Source: Oscillospiraceae bacterium
Lineage (GTDB): Bacteria > Bacillota > Clostridia > Christensenellales > Aristaeellaceae
Assembly: GCA_031266295.1 (NCBI GenBank)
Contig: JAISBH010000150.1
Span: forward strand, 1-6,400
DNA length: 6,400 nt
Direction of reading: 5' to 3'
The notes under the pieces are model-generated. The model was not told the DNA's origin. It saw nothing but the letters and a program-made list of their open reading frames with translations, and ran no database searches. Position numbers and translations under genes: made by a program. This document shows positions 5,279-6,400 of this stretch, in pieces. Every line of letters starts with the position of its first letter. Position 1 is the stretch's first letter.

Positions 5279-5890
5279 TTAGGCGTTTGCACGCTTTAGC
5301 GCGCGTCGAATCAGTTCGTCGGGCTTAATATTGAGCGAGTCTGCGCCGTCGCTCGCCCGCGCCACTGCTCGCTGCGCCTCGGAGGCGGTGTAGCCCAGCG
5401 ACACAAGACCCTCAATGGCCTCGCGTTCGGCACTCTGTCCCGTGTAGGCTGATATAGAGTCCGTCTCGCCTCCGCCATTGTCCATCGGCACAAGCTTATC
5501 TTTGAGATCCAGTATCACGCGCTGGGCGGTCTTCTTGCCCACCCCGGGTGCGCGGGATATCGCCGCCGCGTCGGACAGCGCGATCGCGCGGTTCAGCTCC
5601 GTGACGCTCATGGTTGAGAGCACCGCCAGCGCGGTGCGCGAGCCTATCCCGCTGACGGTGCGCAGCATGTCGAACATCGCGCGTTCCTCCGCCGCCATGA
5701 ATCCATACAGCTCCATACCGTCCTCGCGCACGATCATTCGGGTATGGATGCGTGTGGCCACGCCCTCTCCAGGCGCGGTCGACAGCGTCTGAGTGGAGCA
5801 ACTCAACTGAAAGCCTACGCCGCCGACATTGATCACAATATCGCCCGGCGCACGCTTCTCGACCACTATACCCTCCAGGAAGACAATCAT
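5279..5890 (-). CDS. ruvA: Holliday junction DNA-binding protein RuvA
   Basis: RuvA tetramers bind four-way DNA junctions, hold them open and load RuvB rings on two arms. From the start chosen here the protein has 203 residues, the length of E. coli RuvA. Domain I (1-65) is an OB fold beginning MIVFLEGIVVEK and holding the acidic pin Glu56-Asp57 in VREDGMELYGF. Domain II (about 66-140) has two helix-hairpin-helix motifs, VSGIGSRTA (79-87) and APGVGKKTA (114-122). A loose linker with GGGETDS joins it to domain III (about 155-203), which contacts RuvB. The frame stays open to an ATG at 5911 (MYIGGRA extension), but that start has no ribosome binding site, whereas AGGCGG lies seven bases before the ATG at 5890, and family members start at this MI-F-x-G sequence. 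The ruvC stop is 51 bases upstream. Confidence 0.97.
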   Translation of the reverse strand: MIVFLEGIVVEKRAPGDIVINVGGVGFQLSCSTQTLSTAPGEGVATRIHTRMIVREDGMELYGFMAAEERAMFDMLRTVSGIGSRTALAVLSTMSVTELNRAIALSDAAAISRAPGVGKKTAQRVILDLKDKLVPMDNGGGETDSISAYTGQSAEREAIEGLVSLGYTASEAQRAVARASDGADSLNIKPDELIRRALKRANA

Positions 5891-5909
5891 AGCTCTACCG
5901 CCTATATAC

Positions 5910-5915
5910 ATTATA
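5910..5915 (-). promoter_or_regulatory. Possible -10 box for ruvA
   Basis: The minus strand reads TATAAT here, in the 51-base ruvC-ruvA gap. No acceptable -35 box is seen at 16-19 bases upstream, so it may be a weak internal promoter or chance. Confidence 0.25.
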
Positions 5916-5941
5916 TGCAGCGGGAATACATACGCTACACA

Positions 5942-6400
5942 TTATTTGATCCTGAACTCGTCGGCCGACCTCAGCGTGTGCGCGTGAGCGATGGCGACAG
6001 CCAGCGCATCCGCCGCGTCGTCGGGTTTGGGCAGTTCATCCAGGTTCAACAGCACGCGCACCATCCACTGCATCTGGGATTTGTCGGCCTTGCCGTATCC
6101 GGTGATAGCCTGTTTTACCTGCATGGGGGTATACTCGAACAGCTGGGTGGTGAACCGCGCCGCCGCGACCAGCGACACGCCTCGCGCCGCGCCGACTGCC
6201 ATCGCGGTCGTAACGTTCTTGCTGAAGAACAGTTCCTCGAACGCTATTGCGTCGGGCGTATATATGCGGATAAGTTCCGCGACGCTGTCGAACAGCAGGT
6301 TCAGTCGCGTGGGCATGGTCTGATCCGGCTTGGTGATCAGCGCGCCATAGCCGCGCATGTGGTGGTGGTTGCCATCAGTGCCGATAACGCCCCAACCCAT
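5942..6400 (-). CDS. ruvC: Crossover junction endodeoxyribonuclease RuvC, 5'-truncated
   Basis: RuvC is the dimeric, magnesium-dependent resolvase that nicks Holliday junctions symmetrically, working with RuvAB. The window edge cuts the N-terminus. The Met at the edge belongs to the internal MGWGVI segment, so about 15 residues are missing, including the first catalytic aspartate (Asp7 in E. coli) in the IDPG motif. The 152 residues present show AFEELFFSKN (53-62) with Glu55 matching catalytic Glu66; YTPMQVKQAITGYGKADKSQM (90-110), the DNA-contact and dimer region; and DDAADALAVAIAHAH (127-141) with Asp128 and Asp131 matching Asp138 and Asp141. Everything visible is intact and the C-terminal length is normal. 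It is the first visible gene of the ruvC-ruvA-ruvB-queA cluster; any upstream partner lies outside. Confidence 0.97.
   Translation of the reverse strand: MGWGVIGTDGNHHHMRGYGALITKPDQTMPTRLNLLFDSVAELIRIYTPDAIAFEELFFSKNVTTAMAVGAARGVSLVAAARFTTQLFEYTPMQVKQAITGYGKADKSQMQWMVRVLLNLDELPKPDDAADALAVAIAHAHTLRSADEFRIK

Noticed and set aside
5891..5911. Longer RuvA start at 5911
   Set aside because: There is no ribosome binding site, the seven extra residues are outside the normal RuvA N-terminus, and the ATG at 5890 gives the standard 203-residue protein with AGGCGG upstream.

Overview
The window looks like chromosome of a GC-rich, endospore-forming member of the Firmicutes (Bacillota), most likely class Clostridia. 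The basis is a ruvC-ruvA-ruvB-queA cluster in the order often seen in that group, strong AGGAGG-type ribosome binding sites before most genes, SH3b-repeat secreted proteins of a Gram-positive type, and a 25-codon gene at 2915-2992 whose product looks like the sporulation peptide SpoVM. No mobile element, CRISPR array, tRNA or rRNA is visible. The genus cannot be named from the sequence alone.

Layout. Positions 1-1265 (+) hold the C-terminal two thirds of an M13 (neprilysin-type) zinc metallopeptidase, cut by the left edge and followed by a hairpin terminator. Convergent to it, 1348-2436 (-) encodes an exported protein built of four SH3-like repeats. A divergent spacer (2437-2619) separates this from a short plus-strand unit: a small membrane protein (about 2620-2871, start uncertain) and, 43 bases further on, the SpoVM-like gene. 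The unit has a possible promoter at 2575-2601, with a CATACAAT box resembling a sporulation sigma-E -10 element. A perfect 13-bp hairpin at 3030-3062 separates it from the convergent queA.

The right half (3069-6400, -) is a DNA repair/tRNA modification cluster read right to left: ruvC (5' end outside the window), ruvA, ruvB and queA. RuvC cuts Holliday junctions, RuvA recognises them, RuvB drives branch migration, and QueA makes epoxyqueuosine in tRNA. ruvB and queA are separated by only 7 bases and are almost certainly co-translated. The ruvA-ruvB spacer is very AT-rich and carries a good sigma-A promoter candidate, so ruvB-queA may also be transcribed on their own.

The points most worth attention are the SpoVM-like mini-gene, easily missed because of its length and covered by a misleading antisense reading frame, its sporulation-type promoter candidate, and a C-terminal QLSLQL tail on RuvB that matches the hexapeptide form of the sliding-clamp binding motif.
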